From Enterococcus mundtii (GTDB lineage Bacteria > Bacillota > Bacilli > Lactobacillales > Enterococcaceae), in NCBI RefSeq assembly GCF_002947535.1, contig NZ_PUAP01000030.1, positions 1 to 64,000 on the forward strand: a stretch of DNA of 64,000 bases, read 5' to 3'. Under the pieces are notes generated by a model. It had not been told where the DNA came from and ran no database searches. It saw only the letters and a list, made by a program, of their open reading frames with translations. Of this stretch, positions 26,183-35,945 are shown piece by piece. Positions within the stretch are counted from its first letter, which is position 1, and every line of letters begins with the position of its first letter. The position numbers and the translations under genes were made by a program.

Positions 26183-26542
26183 CTAATTGACCAGCAATGT
26201 GCATTGACCTGTAGCGATTTTCAAATCATTATCTAAATAAATCGTTGCCTGCCAAAAGTGAATAGTTTTCCCGACTTTTTCAGGATGTGCGACCACTTTC
26301 AATGTACCTGCAGAGGCTTTATTCAAGTGTTGGACTTGCAGATCGATCCCTACAGCAAAGTGGGGGGCTTGTAAATATTCGTTAGCCCCAATGCTACAAG
26401 CCGTTTCGATCAATACAGCATTGATTCCCCCATGCAAATAGCCATAAGGTTGGTGATGCTTTTCTTCAATTGCTAAAGTCAATTGGACTTCTTTAGGTGT
26501 AACTGACAGTATTTCGACTCCAAGATGTTGTAATAGATCCAT
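26183..26542 (-). CDS. menI: PaaI-type hotdog thioesterase, probable DHNA-CoA thioesterase
   Basis: A 119-aa hotdog-fold thioesterase. The core HQPYGYLHGGINAVLIETACS holds the conserved HGG and the catalytic Glu of the PaaI group. DHNA-CoA thioesterase is the menaquinone step between MenB and MenA, and this gene is divergent from menB with 121 bases between starts, so menI is the natural assignment. The family is broad and other CoA thioesters are possible. RBS: AGGAG before ATG 26542. Confidence 0.78.
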   Translation of the reverse strand: MDLLQHLGVEILSVTPKEVQLTLAIEEKHHQPYGYLHGGINAVLIETACSIGANEYLQAPHFAVGIDLQVQHLNKASAGTLKVVAHPEKVGKTIHFWQATIYLDNDLKIATGQCTLLVN

Positions 26543-26627
26543 AATTCTGCTCCTATCTAGTTTTTTTTAGTATAACAGAAATTCTAAATTTATTTTAAGA
26601 TACTCAAACGTTTTCTTTTTTCTTGTG

Positions 26628-26633
26628 TATAAT
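26628..26633 (+). promoter_or_regulatory. Probable -10 of the menaquinone operon
   Basis: TATAAT at 26628-26633 lies about 20 bases before the menB ribosome binding site (TAGGAGGAG). The -35 region is poor. Confidence 0.5.
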
Positions 26634-26663
26634 AAATTTAATGAATTTTAGGAGGAGATAGAG

Positions 26664-27479
26664 ATGAGAGAATGGAAAACAATCAAGGAATATGACGAGA
26701 TCCTATTTGAACAATACGGGAAGATTGCTAAGATAACGATCAATCGCCCAGAGGTCCATAATGCTTTTACACCAAAAACAGTTTTTGAGATGATCGAAGC
26801 TTTTACGATCAGTCGTGATCGTCAAGATATCGGTGTCATTATTTTAACAGGAGCTGGTGACAAAGCATTCTGTTCAGGTGGTGATCAGAAAGTTCGAGGA
26901 AATGGTGGGTATGTTGGTGAAGACCAAATTCCGCGTCTGAATGTACTAGATTTGCAACGGTTGATCCGAGTCATTCCTAAACCAGTGATCGCGATGGTCA
27001 AAGGTTGGTCGATTGGTGGTGGGAATGTCTTACAGCTTGTGTGTGATATCACAATTGCAGCAGAGAATGCGAAATTCGGTCAAACCGGGCCTAACGTTGG
27101 CAGTTTCGATGGTGGCTATGGGTCAGGTTATTTGGCTCGGGTCGTTGGACATAAAAAAGCGAAAGAAGTTTGGTTCATGACAAAGCAATATAGTGCCGAA
27201 GAAGCGTTAGCAATGAATTGGATCAATACGGTCGTACCGATCGAACAAGTAGAAGACGTGACGGTTGAATGGGCAGAAGAGATGTTGAAGAAAAGCCCCT
27301 TAGCTCTACGAATGATCAAAGCGGCAATGAACGCAGATACGGATGGCTTAGCAGGTATCCAACAATTGGCAGGAGATGCGACGCTTCTATATTACACGAT
27401 GGATGAAGCACAAGAAGGGCGCGACGCATTTAAAGAAAAAAGAGAACCTGATTTTGACCAATTTCCTAAGTTCCCTTAA
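26664..27479 (+). CDS. menB: 1,4-dihydroxy-2-naphthoyl-CoA synthase MenB
   Basis: A 271-aa crotonase-fold enzyme that cyclises o-succinylbenzoyl-CoA to DHNA-CoA. The oxyanion-hole segments [11 protein letters not shown] and [13 protein letters not shown], and the [20 protein letters not shown] loop, are MenB-specific. The length agrees with the family. AGGAGGAG precedes the ATG. It is the first gene of a six-gene cluster; its final 26 bases are overlapped by the proposed menE start. Confidence 0.95.
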   Translation: MREWKTIKEYDEILFEQYGKIAKITINRPEVHNAFTPKTVFEMIEAFTISRDRQDIGVIILTGAGDKAFCSGGDQKVRGNGGYVGEDQIPRLNVLDLQRLIRVIPKPVIAMVKGWSIGGGNVLQLVCDITIAAENAKFGQTGPNVGSFDGGYGSGYLARVVGHKKAKEVWFMTKQYSAEEALAMNWINTVVPIEQVEDVTVEWAEEMLKKSPLALRMIKAAMNADTDGLAGIQQLAGDATLLYYTMDEAQEGRDAFKEKREPDFDQFPKFP

Positions 27480-28938
27480 ACCTCAACCTAATAGCTGGTT
27501 GCAAAAACAAACAATGCTTCATCCAGATGCACCAGCCTGTCAGTGGAACGACCAATGTTTGTCTTTTCGCGAGTTGGCATCACACGTTCAGAGTTTTGCA
27601 GAGTATTATCACCGACTATTACCCAAAACGAGTGAACGAATTGCCTTGTACTGTGAAAATGATTTAGATGCCTATTTAACGATCTTAGCATTATGGGAGT
27701 TAGGAAAAGAGATCCAGTTTATCAACACACGCTTGACGATGAAAGAGATCAGTGAACAGATGGCAGATGCAGGGACATCTATTCTTATTTCTGCCAAAAA
27801 ATTGGCGGTCAACGATCAAATCACTTGGTATTCATTTCCCGATCCTGCGGAATTACGCGCGGTACAGCCGCAGGATTGGTTTGATGAGGGGTATCAAGAA
27901 GAGGCAATCGCATCAATCATGTATACTTCTGGAACGACAGGCAAACCGAAAGGCGTACCGCAAACATTCGCCAATCACTATGCGAGTAGCCAAGCGACTG
28001 CGCTAAGTTTAGAAGTGGACCGTTCAGATTGCTGGATCTGCTGTGTGCCGCTCTATCACATCAGTGGTTTGTCCATCTTGTTACGCTCACTTGCTTTAGG
28101 TATCCAAGTGGTTCTGTTGCAGGGATTCTCTCCTCAACAAGTCCATCAACTCTTAACAAATGGGAGAGGTAACTATATTTCATTAGTCAGCAAAATGTTG
28201 AAGGACCTTGAACCACTGATCCCAGAAAAGGGTTATGCCTCCTCATTCAAAAAAGTATTATTAGGGGGAGGGCCGGGGGAAGGACAAGTGATGCAAGCAT
28301 GTATGGAAAAACAGATTCCTGTGATGCTTTCTTATGGCATGACAGAAACCTGTTCACAGATCGTCGCACTTTCTCCGGAGTCATTCGAAGCAAAAATCGG
28401 TTCTTCTGGTAAAGCTTTGTCTGGGGTATCGATCCGCATCCAAAAAGATACGAAATCAGATCAAATGGGAGAGATATTAGTCCAAGGACCATCGATCATC
28501 GACCATTACTTGAATCAAGTCAGTCCAGATTCATGGACAGAGGATGGCTGGTTTCGTACTGGCGATTGGGGGTATCTTGATGATGAAGATTATCTTTTTA
28601 TTGTCAGTCGCATGAGTGAGCGCATTATTTCAGGGGGAGAGAACATTTTCCCTGTTGAAATTGAGCGAGTACTATTAACTTGCAATAAAATTGCGGAGGT
28701 CGCTGTCGTAGGTACCTCGGATGAAACGTGGGGACAAACACCTGTAGCTTATTTGAAATTAAATGAACCCCTGACTGATAGAGAAATCACTGAGCTATTA
28801 GCGCCATTAGCACGTTACAAGCATCCAAGTAAAATCTACTGTGTCTCTGAAATACCAAAGACCGCGACCGGGAAACCAATCAAACGTCTTTTTATGACAG
28901 AAGAAAGAGTGAATTATATTGAATATCAAATTAGATAG
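27454..28938 (+). CDS. menE: o-succinylbenzoate-CoA ligase MenE
   Basis: An adenylate-forming enzyme activating o-succinylbenzoate with ATP and CoA. The P-loop is [13 protein letters not shown]; later motifs include [25 protein letters not shown] and the C-terminal [10 protein letters not shown] lysine. The proposed start is TTG 27454 inside the menB end, with AGAGA nine bases upstream, giving 494 aa; this retains the conserved [15 protein letters not shown] opening. An ATG at 27514 would remove it, and longer versions would overlap menB by 80 bases or more. The start is therefore uncertain although the gene is not. Confidence 0.88.
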   Translation: MTNFLSSLKPQPNSWLQKQTMLHPDAPACQWNDQCLSFRELASHVQSFAEYYHRLLPKTSERIALYCENDLDAYLTILALWELGKEIQFINTRLTMKEISEQMADAGTSILISAKKLAVNDQITWYSFPDPAELRAVQPQDWFDEGYQEEAIASIMYTSGTTGKPKGVPQTFANHYASSQATALSLEVDRSDCWICCVPLYHISGLSILLRSLALGIQVVLLQGFSPQQVHQLLTNGRGNYISLVSKMLKDLEPLIPEKGYASSFKKVLLGGGPGEGQVMQACMEKQIPVMLSYGMTETCSQIVALSPESFEAKIGSSGKALSGVSIRIQKDTKSDQMGEILVQGPSIIDHYLNQVSPDSWTEDGWFRTGDWGYLDDEDYLFIVSRMSERIISGGENIFPVEIERVLLTCNKIAEVAVVGTSDETWGQTPVAYLKLNEPLTDREITELLAPLARYKHPSKIYCVSEIPKTATGKPIKRLFMTEERVNYIEYQIR

Positions 28939-28957
28939 CTCAATCGAAGACTAAATT

Positions 28958-30277
28958 TTGAAACATTATCACTATTTTACTTATAGCTATGAGCTTGCCG
29001 GAAAAACGTTAAAAAAACTCTTTTCTTTAGTCCCATCAAATGGTGATCGCTTTTACTGGTGTACTCCCGATGAGAAATTTGAACTCTTAGGAGTAGGAGA
29101 AAATTTATTTGATGAGAAATATGAGTCTAAACCCTCTAGTATCAACGAATTTTCCCTAGAGTTTTCTAAAAGTTTTTTAAATGTATCGGACAGGAATGAT
29201 GCTCCTTTGCTCTTTGGTGGATTTCCATTTGATCGAACCAATCAGAAAGAGAAGATTTGGGGTAAGCTTGAATCTGGCTTCTTCATTCTACCAAGTATTC
29301 TTTTCAAGCGAATAGATTCTAGGATTCAAGTTATTTTGACAATTAGAAAAAAAGATGCAACAACTCAAAGTCTTTTAAAAAATTTTGAATGTTTGGATAG
29401 CATTGTTCATGCACTATTACAAGGCGAAGAACAAGAACAATCAGCAAATGTTCTTGTATCGTCAGAAGAGTTGGCAGTTCCAGCTTTCCTACACAATGTA
29501 GACGATGCGAGGAAAGAAATCACACTCGAAGCCACTTCGCTTAAAAAGGTCGTCTTATCAAGACAATTGGCAATACATGGATCTTTCCGGTCGACAACTC
29601 AAATTCTTCAACGGTTAGCTGAACAACAACCAGAAACTTATTTATTTCTTTTAGCATCCGTTCAACATGCTTTCATAGGTGCTACCCCAGAACGATTGAT
29701 CCAAGGAACGAAAAGTCAATTTATGACCGCCGGCATTGCCGGTTCGGCGCCTAGAGGGTCTACTATGCAGGAAGACCAAGAAATCGGGAAAGAACTTTTA
29801 AAAGACTCTAAAAATACGCAAGAACACGGAATTGTTGCGCAACGATTAGAGGATCAATTAGCGGATATTGTTGCAGGTGATGTCGCTGTTTCTTCCCGCC
29901 GGTTATTAAAAAACCGCGACATCCAACATTTGGCGATGACTTTCTCCGGAAAACGTCAGCAGGGAGTCTCATTGATCGATGCGGTTGAATTGATCCATCC
30001 TTCACCTGCTTTAGGTGGTGAACCGAAAGAACTGGCGTTGCAATGGATCAAAGAACATGAACCTTTTGGTAGAGGATTGTACGGTGCACCAATCGGGTGG
30101 TTGGACCCATTCGAGGATGTCGGTGAGTTTGCTGTAGGCATCCGCTCGGGCATCTTGACTGAAACCGAAGGAATATTATATGCAGGTTGTGGCATTGTTG
30201 CGGATTCTGATCCTGAGACAGAACGCCAAGAAACATTACTAAAATTCCAACCAATGCTTAGAGGAGTGAGAGGATGA
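28958..30277 (+). CDS. menF: Isochorismate synthase MenF
   Basis: A 439-aa chorismate-utilising enzyme converting chorismate to isochorismate, the entry to menaquinone. The C-terminal catalytic domain contains KKVVLSRQL, GATPERLIQG, FMTAGIAGSAPRG, the HPSPALGGEPK motif and YAGCGIVADSDPETE. TTG 28958 is the only usable start after an in-frame stop, and it has a weak Shine-Dalgarno (GAAGA), so translation may be limited or coupled to menE, which ends 19 bases before. It overlaps menD by four bases. Confidence 0.9.
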   Translation: MKHYHYFTYSYELAGKTLKKLFSLVPSNGDRFYWCTPDEKFELLGVGENLFDEKYESKPSSINEFSLEFSKSFLNVSDRNDAPLLFGGFPFDRTNQKEKIWGKLESGFFILPSILFKRIDSRIQVILTIRKKDATTQSLLKNFECLDSIVHALLQGEEQEQSANVLVSSEELAVPAFLHNVDDARKEITLEATSLKKVVLSRQLAIHGSFRSTTQILQRLAEQQPETYLFLLASVQHAFIGATPERLIQGTKSQFMTAGIAGSAPRGSTMQEDQEIGKELLKDSKNTQEHGIVAQRLEDQLADIVAGDVAVSSRRLLKNRDIQHLAMTFSGKRQQGVSLIDAVELIHPSPALGGEPKELALQWIKEHEPFGRGLYGAPIGWLDPFEDVGEFAVGIRSGILTETEGILYAGCGIVADSDPETERQETLLKFQPMLRGVRG

Positions 30278-31983
30278 CTAGACAACAAGAGATGACTGCT
30301 TATTTATTGGCATTCATCAAGGGAATGAAAGAAGGCGGACTTAAAAATGTCGTGATCAGTCCCGGTTCACGATCGACACCACTTGCCTTATTGCTTCATA
30401 GAGACCCTGAAATCACAATAACAGTGAATGTAGACGAACGGTCTGCGGCTTTTTTTGCATTAGGTATGGCGAAAGCATTGAAGCAACCAGTTGGGGTTCT
30501 TTGTACGTCTGGTACTGCCGCAGCGAACTTTTTTCCAGCGGTTTGTGAAGCAAAAGCAACAAATATTCCTTTACTATTGCTCACAGCAGACCGTCCACCA
30601 GAGGCCCGCGGTGTTGGTTCGCCACAAACGATGGACCAGCAAAAGTTATTTGGGTCACATGTCAAAAAGTTTGTCGAATTAGCGCTTCCTGAAGGTACTC
30701 CGGAGATGCTTCGTTATAGCTATTGGCACGGCGCCAATTGTGCTTATGAATCGATGCGTGTACCGGCTGGTCCTATTCAGATCAATCTGCCATTTAGAGA
30801 GCCATTATTGCCTGATTTAGCTTTTTCTCTTGATGTCTCTTTTCATCCGAAAAAACGGGCTGCTCAATCTGTGTCGAAGCAAATGCCAGAGCTTGTTCCT
30901 TGGCTATCAAAAAAAGGATTGATGATCGTCGGGAAAGAATTGACACCTGATGAGGCAAAAGCGTTGCTTACTTTAGCAACATCTCTACAATGGCCGATAA
31001 TTGGTGATCCCTTGGCGAATCTAGGTGCTTGTCAACAAATGAGTGACGCCTATCTCCCGCATGCAGATTTGATTTTTTCTGGACCGGTTCCTGAAACACC
31101 TGAAGTCATTTGGCAATTTGGTAATCTTCCTGTAGCTAAAAATGTAATGCTTTATTTAAAAAAACATCACGAAGCTATTTCTGACTATGTCTTGATCGAT
31201 GAGGAAGAATGGCGTGATCCATTACATTTAGGAACAAGTTTTATTCAAATCAGCGTGCTTGATTTCTGTAAACTAGTACCGGAAACTTTGGATGCAATAC
31301 CTACGCCAACCTCTGACGAATGGTTGGCGCAATGGAAAAAAGCTTATCAAAAAGCGAGAGAAGTCATCACTAAAGAATTGTCTATTGATGAATGGAGCGA
31401 AAGCAATGCTAGTTGCCAGTTATTGCAAGCGATAAAATCAGGGGAAGCTTTATTTTTGGCAAATAGTAACGCGATCCGCTTTGTTGATCGTTTTGCTTCG
31501 CCGACTAGAGAATCATTTCCGATCTATGGGAATCGAGGGATCAACGGGATCGACGGGTTGATTTCTACAGCTGCTGGAATAGCTTTGGCAAGGAATAAGC
31601 GGATATTTGTCTTGATCGGCGATCTTGCGCTGTTTCATGACATGAACGCGTTGGCGCTAATTCGACGTTATCATTTACCTGTTACTTTAGTCGTATTAAA
31701 CAACAATGGTGGGGGAATCTTTTCTTTTCTTCCCCAAAACCAACTTTCAGAGACTGATTTTGAACCATTGTTTGGTACACCACTTGATTTAGAATTAGAG
31801 AAAGTAGCAGATTTATATAATGGTCATTATATACAACCAACTTCAAGTAAAGAGTTTGAGCAAGCGATTGAAAAAAGCCGGAATCAAGGGGATTGGACAT
31901 TGATTGAAATCAAGGGACAACAAAAAGAACCTGTCCAATTATGGGAACAAGTAAAGCGTCGTTATCAGGAGGAAATAGACTGA
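30274..31983 (+). CDS. menD: SEPHCHC synthase MenD
   Basis: A 569-aa thiamine-diphosphate enzyme that joins isochorismate and 2-oxoglutarate. The N-terminal SPGSRSTPLALLLHRDP motif binds isochorismate; E near NVDERSAAFFALG activates ThDP; the C-terminal GDLALFHDMNAL ... NNNGGGIFSFLPQ is the ThDP/Mg2+ site. It overlaps menF (ATGA) and ends overlapping menH (TGATG), as in many Firmicute men operons. The RBS GAGGAG lies within the menF end. Confidence 0.95.
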   Translation: MTRQQEMTAYLLAFIKGMKEGGLKNVVISPGSRSTPLALLLHRDPEITITVNVDERSAAFFALGMAKALKQPVGVLCTSGTAAANFFPAVCEAKATNIPLLLLTADRPPEARGVGSPQTMDQQKLFGSHVKKFVELALPEGTPEMLRYSYWHGANCAYESMRVPAGPIQINLPFREPLLPDLAFSLDVSFHPKKRAAQSVSKQMPELVPWLSKKGLMIVGKELTPDEAKALLTLATSLQWPIIGDPLANLGACQQMSDAYLPHADLIFSGPVPETPEVIWQFGNLPVAKNVMLYLKKHHEAISDYVLIDEEEWRDPLHLGTSFIQISVLDFCKLVPETLDAIPTPTSDEWLAQWKKAYQKAREVITKELSIDEWSESNASCQLLQAIKSGEALFLANSNAIRFVDRFASPTRESFPIYGNRGINGIDGLISTAAGIALARNKRIFVLIGDLALFHDMNALALIRRYHLPVTLVVLNNNGGGIFSFLPQNQLSETDFEPLFGTPLDLELEKVADLYNGHYIQPTSSKEFEQAIEKSRNQGDWTLIEIKGQQKEPVQLWEQVKRRYQEEID

Positions 31984-32819
31984 TGCCAGTTAAGACTGTT
32001 CGTGGTGCCACTTACCATTATCGTTGGTTACAGCAACCTGACCTCACGCAACCAACGGTCATTTGTTTACATGGCTTCACCGGTAGTACACAAACGTTTA
32101 TGTTTGAGAACTCTAAGTTGAATTATTTAGCCATCGATTTGATCGGTCATGGAAAAACAGCGGTTTACCTGCATCCTTACCGTTACCAACTCACGTCACT
32201 AGTCGCTGATTTGGCGAGTTTAGTTTCGTTATTAGAAATTCCCTCTTTCTATGTATTGGGCTACTCGATGGGTGCCCGAGTGGCAATTGCTTGGGCGCTC
32301 GAACAACCCCAAGGGATCAAAGGTCTGATTTTAGAAGGCGGGACTGCTGGGATTACAGATGAGCAACAACGAAACCATCGTAAAAAAGCTGATCGAAAAC
32401 TTGCTTTACGTTTATTGAGAGAGCCTCTGAGTGATTTTGTTGATGATTGGGAGAAGTTGCCATTATTCGCTTCACAACAGGCGCTATCCTTGGAACAAAA
32501 AAGTAGAGTGAGAAACGAGCGACTTGCTCAAAATAAGCTAGGTTTAGCGTTGAGTCTTTACTATATGGGAACTGGCGCACAAAAAAATTATTGGCCAGAT
32601 CTAGCGAACATCGAATGTCCACTATTGTATCTTGTTGGTCAAAAGGATGAGAAGTTCCATAGGATTGGAAAACAATTGACAGACGTTAAAGAGATTTTTC
32701 GTTTCCAGATCCTTGCTGATTGCGGGCACTGTTGTCACATCGAGCAACCTAGGCTATTTGAAACAACTGTAACTACCTGGATCAATGAAATGGAAAGGGA
32801 GTGGACGCCATCAAAATAG
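31983..32819 (+). CDS. menH: SHCHC synthase MenH (alpha/beta hydrolase)
   Basis: A 278-aa alpha/beta hydrolase that eliminates pyruvate from SEPHCHC. The nucleophile elbow is GYSMGAR, the oxyanion region CLHGFTGS, and the catalytic His lies in DCGHCCHIEQP. The ATG overlaps the menD stop by one base and has CAGGAGGAAA upstream; the longer reading frame runs back into menD and is not used. The last 19 bases overlap menC. Confidence 0.92.
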   Translation: MPVKTVRGATYHYRWLQQPDLTQPTVICLHGFTGSTQTFMFENSKLNYLAIDLIGHGKTAVYLHPYRYQLTSLVADLASLVSLLEIPSFYVLGYSMGARVAIAWALEQPQGIKGLILEGGTAGITDEQQRNHRKKADRKLALRLLREPLSDFVDDWEKLPLFASQQALSLEQKSRVRNERLAQNKLGLALSLYYMGTGAQKNYWPDLANIECPLLYLVGQKDEKFHRIGKQLTDVKEIFRFQILADCGHCCHIEQPRLFETTVTTWINEMEREWTPSK

Positions 32820-33922
32820 TCAACATCCAACAGTACTGTTTGCGACTACCCTTAGTGACACCTTTTAGAACGAGTTATGGTCGTTTGGAAACAAAAGCTT
32901 TTGATTTGTTGATCGTGGAAGACGAGTTAGGCAATCAGGGGATAGGCGAGTTGGTCGCTTTTGAACGTGCGGATTACATTGAAGAAACGATCGAAATGAG
33001 TCGGTCAGTATTACAAAAAGAACTGATTCCTTGTTTATTCGAGCTTGACTTCTCACATCCAGAAGAAATTTGGGCAGCTTTTAAGCATACGCAAGGGAAT
33101 TTTATGGCAAAATCAGCAGTCGAAACAGCTGTTTGGGATCTTTATGCTCGTCGAATAGGACGCCCATTACAAAAGTTGTTTTCTGCTGATCGATCAGCGA
33201 TTCCTGTAGGAGTCAGTATTGGTGTCCACGACAATCCGATAGATTTACTTGCCACTGCAAAAGCTTACATTGATCAAGGGTACCAACGAATCAAGTTGAA
33301 AATCACTCCTGGCAATGACATAGTGCCACTGCAAGCGTTGCGTGAGCAATATCCAGAGATCCAATTGATGGCAGATGCAAATTCTGCTTATACGATCAGC
33401 GATCTGCCGTTATTCAAGCAAATGGATGCCTTGAAGCTTGCGATGATCGAACAACCTTTTCACCCTCGTGACTATGTTGATCATGCAACACTTCAAAAGA
33501 AAATCAAAACAGCTGTTTGTCTTGATGAGAATATCCGAACATTGGAAGACGTAAAAACAGCTCACGCATTGGGAAGTTGTCGAGCCATCAATTTAAAGAT
33601 CCCTAGAGTGGGAGGGATCACTGAAGCATTAAGGATCGTCGATTTTTGTCAGGAAAATGACTTGCTCGTTTGGTTAGGTGGCATGTTTGAATCCGGAGTC
33701 GGTCGAGCGATGAATCTGCATTTTGCAAGTCAAGATTGTTTTACTTTTCCAGGAGATTTGTCTGCTTTTGATCGCTATTTCCATGATGATATCGTCGAAC
33801 CAAAAGCAAGAATCACAGATGGACTTTTGATGATTCCTGGTCAATCAGGGATTGGTGTCACATGGCAAGAAAATCAGTTATTGAAGTATGCGTACGATAA
33901 AAAAACGTATAGAATTAAATAG
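32801..33922 (+). CDS. menC: o-succinylbenzoate synthase MenC
   Basis: A 373-aa enolase-superfamily enzyme that dehydrates SHCHC. Catalytic residues are visible: K in RIKLKITPG, metal ligands in MADANSAY, IEQPF and CLDENI, and the second Lys in INLKIPRVGG. GTG 32801 lies inside the menH end, with GGAAAGGGA immediately before it. It completes the path from chorismate to DHNA; menA and any methylase must lie elsewhere. A terminator follows. Confidence 0.92.
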   Translation: MDAIKIVNIQQYCLRLPLVTPFRTSYGRLETKAFDLLIVEDELGNQGIGELVAFERADYIEETIEMSRSVLQKELIPCLFELDFSHPEEIWAAFKHTQGNFMAKSAVETAVWDLYARRIGRPLQKLFSADRSAIPVGVSIGVHDNPIDLLATAKAYIDQGYQRIKLKITPGNDIVPLQALREQYPEIQLMADANSAYTISDLPLFKQMDALKLAMIEQPFHPRDYVDHATLQKKIKTAVCLDENIRTLEDVKTAHALGSCRAINLKIPRVGGITEALRIVDFCQENDLLVWLGGMFESGVGRAMNLHFASQDCFTFPGDLSAFDRYFHDDIVEPKARITDGLLMIPGQSGIGVTWQENQLLKYAYDKKTYRIK

Positions 33923-33930
33923 TATTTAAG

Positions 33931-33979
33931 AAGATGAATCACGCATGTTTTGTAAACAGTGTGTCATTCATCTTTTTTT
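33931..33979 (+). terminator. Terminator of the menaquinone operon
   Basis: AAGATGAAT and ATTCATCTT arms flank a wide loop with a small inner stem, followed by seven T. Confidence 0.8.
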
Positions 33980-33990
33980 GCTAAAAATCT

Positions 33991-34045
33991 TGTTACCGAT
34001 AACAGTAATGTAAGCGTTGTCTTTTGGTTATTTATCTTTTATAGT
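33991..34045 (+). promoter_or_regulatory. Promoter of the neopullulanase gene with LacI-type operator and cre
   Basis: The palindrome TGTTACCGATAACA (33991-34004) precedes a cre-like TGTAAGCGTTGTCT (34009-34022). The latter contains the -35 TTGTCT (34017-34022); 17 bases later comes the -10 TATAGT (34040-34045). CcpA bound here would cover the -35. The palindrome is probably the site of a MalR-type maltose repressor, and the same site in the opposite orientation lies upstream of malE. Confidence 0.72.
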
Positions 34046-34080
34046 TGTTTTTGTTAACTGAAAGACAAGGGAGGACTGAA

Positions 34081-35847
34081 ATGAATACTGCAGCAATTTA
34101 TCATCGACCCGAAAGTGAATTTGCTTATTTATACAGTGAAACAACGATGCGGATTCGCTTACGTACAAGTAAAGATGATGTCAAACAAGTTTCTGTGATC
34201 AGCGGAGATCCGTATACGATTTTCTCAGAAAATTGGTATTTAAAAGAACAACTAATGAAAAAAGGGTTAAGTACACTTCTTCATGATTACTGGGAAATCG
34301 AATTGACGAGTGATACAAGACGATTGCAATATGGCTTTCACATCGTGGGAATTGATGGGATGGATTGTTTTTACGGAGACCAAGGAATATTCCCATATCA
34401 AGAAGAAACATTGGCGAATGCAAACTACTATTTCCGTATGCCATATTTTCAACAAATCGATCGCTTCAAAGTACCTGAATGGGCAAAACAAACGATTTGG
34501 TATCAAATATTCCCTGAACGCTTTGCGAATGGTGATCCAACAAATGATCCTAAAGGTACGTTACCTTGGGGAAGTAAAGACCCAGATCGGGAAGATTTCT
34601 TTGGAGGAGACCTTCAAGGGGTGATCGATCATCTCGATTACCTAGCCGACCTAGGAATCACAGGAATCTATTTCTGTCCTGTTTTTGAAGCTACCTCGAA
34701 TCACAAGTATGACACGATCGATTACTATGCGGTCGATCCTCAGTTTGGTGATAAAGAACTGTTGAAAGAGTTGATCACAAAAGCGCATGATAAAGGGATT
34801 CGGATCATGCTGGATGCCGTGTTCAATCATATGGGTAGTCATGCGCCACAATGGCAAGATGTGATCGAACATGGGAAGAAATCCCGCTACAAAGACTGGT
34901 TCCACATCCATTCTTTTCCAGTGGATGCCTATCAAATGACAGATGTTCCAGAAACAGCTGAAAATCTGGCATATGACACATTTGCCTTTACGCCATTTAT
35001 GCCTAAGCTCAATACAGCAAATCAAGAAGTACAAGAGTATTTATTAGATATTGCCACGTATTGGGTCAAAGAATTTGATATCGATGGTTGGCGATTAGAT
35101 GTGGCGAATGAAGTGGATCATCATTTTTGGAAGAAATTCAGAGAAGCGGTCACTACGATTAAACCTGATATCTATATCTTAGGGGAAATCTGGCATTCTT
35201 CTCAAGCTTGGTTACAAGGCGATGAATTCCATGCGGTGATGAACTACGCCTTTATGGATTCGATCAAAGACTATTTCGTCCATAAAAAAATCACTCCAAC
35301 ACAAATGGTCAGTGGCATGAATCACCAGCAAATGCTTTATCGCGATCAAGTCAATGAAGGAACGTTCAATCTATTGGATTCTCATGATACAGCAAGAATC
35401 TTGACTTTGTGTAAAGAGGACAAAGAGCTGATGAAATCAGTGTTAGCTTTCATGTTCTTACAAAAAGGGGCGCCTTGTATCTACTACGGAACAGAAATCG
35501 GTATGACAGGTCATGATGATCCTGATTGTCGAAAATGTATGGTCTGGGAAAAGGATCAGCAAGATCTTGAATTGAAGGGGTTCGTCAAAGAATTGATCTG
35601 TGTGCGTAAACAAGTGCAACAAGTGTTGATTGAAGGGGATCTGACTTGGCGATCGGTCGACGATAAAAACGAACTAATCCATTTGACTCGTCATCTCGAT
35701 CAGCAAACCATTCATGCTTATTTCAATCAAGGAACAGAACCGTATTTGGTTGATTTAGAAAACGATGTTTTGTTCAGTCAAAATTGTGACATCTTAAAAG
35801 ACGGCAAAGCAGAAGTCCAAACGAATGGATTTTTGATCCTTTGTTAA
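34081..35847 (+). CDS. GH13 neopullulanase/cyclomaltodextrinase-type alpha-glycosidase
   Basis: A 588-aa cytoplasmic GH13 enzyme of the neopullulanase/maltogenic amylase type (GH13_20). An N-terminal carbohydrate-binding domain of about 125 residues precedes the barrel. Barrel motifs are DAVFNHMG, GWRLDVANEVDHHFW (nucleophile Asp), ILGEIWH (acid Glu) and LLDSHDTARIL. It degrades cyclodextrins, pullulan-type oligosaccharides and maltodextrins after uptake. There is no signal peptide. ATG 34081 follows GGGAGGAC; the longer frame is not needed. It is next to malEFGA and shares their operator type. Confidence 0.9.
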   Translation: MNTAAIYHRPESEFAYLYSETTMRIRLRTSKDDVKQVSVISGDPYTIFSENWYLKEQLMKKGLSTLLHDYWEIELTSDTRRLQYGFHIVGIDGMDCFYGDQGIFPYQEETLANANYYFRMPYFQQIDRFKVPEWAKQTIWYQIFPERFANGDPTNDPKGTLPWGSKDPDREDFFGGDLQGVIDHLDYLADLGITGIYFCPVFEATSNHKYDTIDYYAVDPQFGDKELLKELITKAHDKGIRIMLDAVFNHMGSHAPQWQDVIEHGKKSRYKDWFHIHSFPVDAYQMTDVPETAENLAYDTFAFTPFMPKLNTANQEVQEYLLDIATYWVKEFDIDGWRLDVANEVDHHFWKKFREAVTTIKPDIYILGEIWHSSQAWLQGDEFHAVMNYAFMDSIKDYFVHKKITPTQMVSGMNHQQMLYRDQVNEGTFNLLDSHDTARILTLCKEDKELMKSVLAFMFLQKGAPCIYYGTEIGMTGHDDPDCRKCMVWEKDQQDLELKGFVKELICVRKQVQQVLIEGDLTWRSVDDKNELIHLTRHLDQQTIHAYFNQGTEPYLVDLENDVLFSQNCDILKDGKAEVQTNGFLILC

Positions 35848-35849
35848 GT

Positions 35850-35905
35850 TGTTATCGGTAACATAGAGAAAGCGTTTGCAAATCGAGCTTTTGTAAACAT
35901 ATAAT
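35850..35905 (+). promoter_or_regulatory. malE promoter with LacI-type operator and cre
   Basis: TGTTATCGGTAACA (35850-35863) is the exact reverse complement of the palindrome at 33991-34004. It is followed by a cre-like AGAAAGCGTTTGCA (35867-35880), a -35 TTGCAA (35876-35881), an 18-base spacer and a -10 TATAAT (35900-35905). The layout (operator, cre over -35, promoter) is the same as for the preceding gene. Confidence 0.75.
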
Positions 35906-35945
35906 CAAATTGTAAGAGGAATAGAATAGAATCGGAGGAAAAAAA

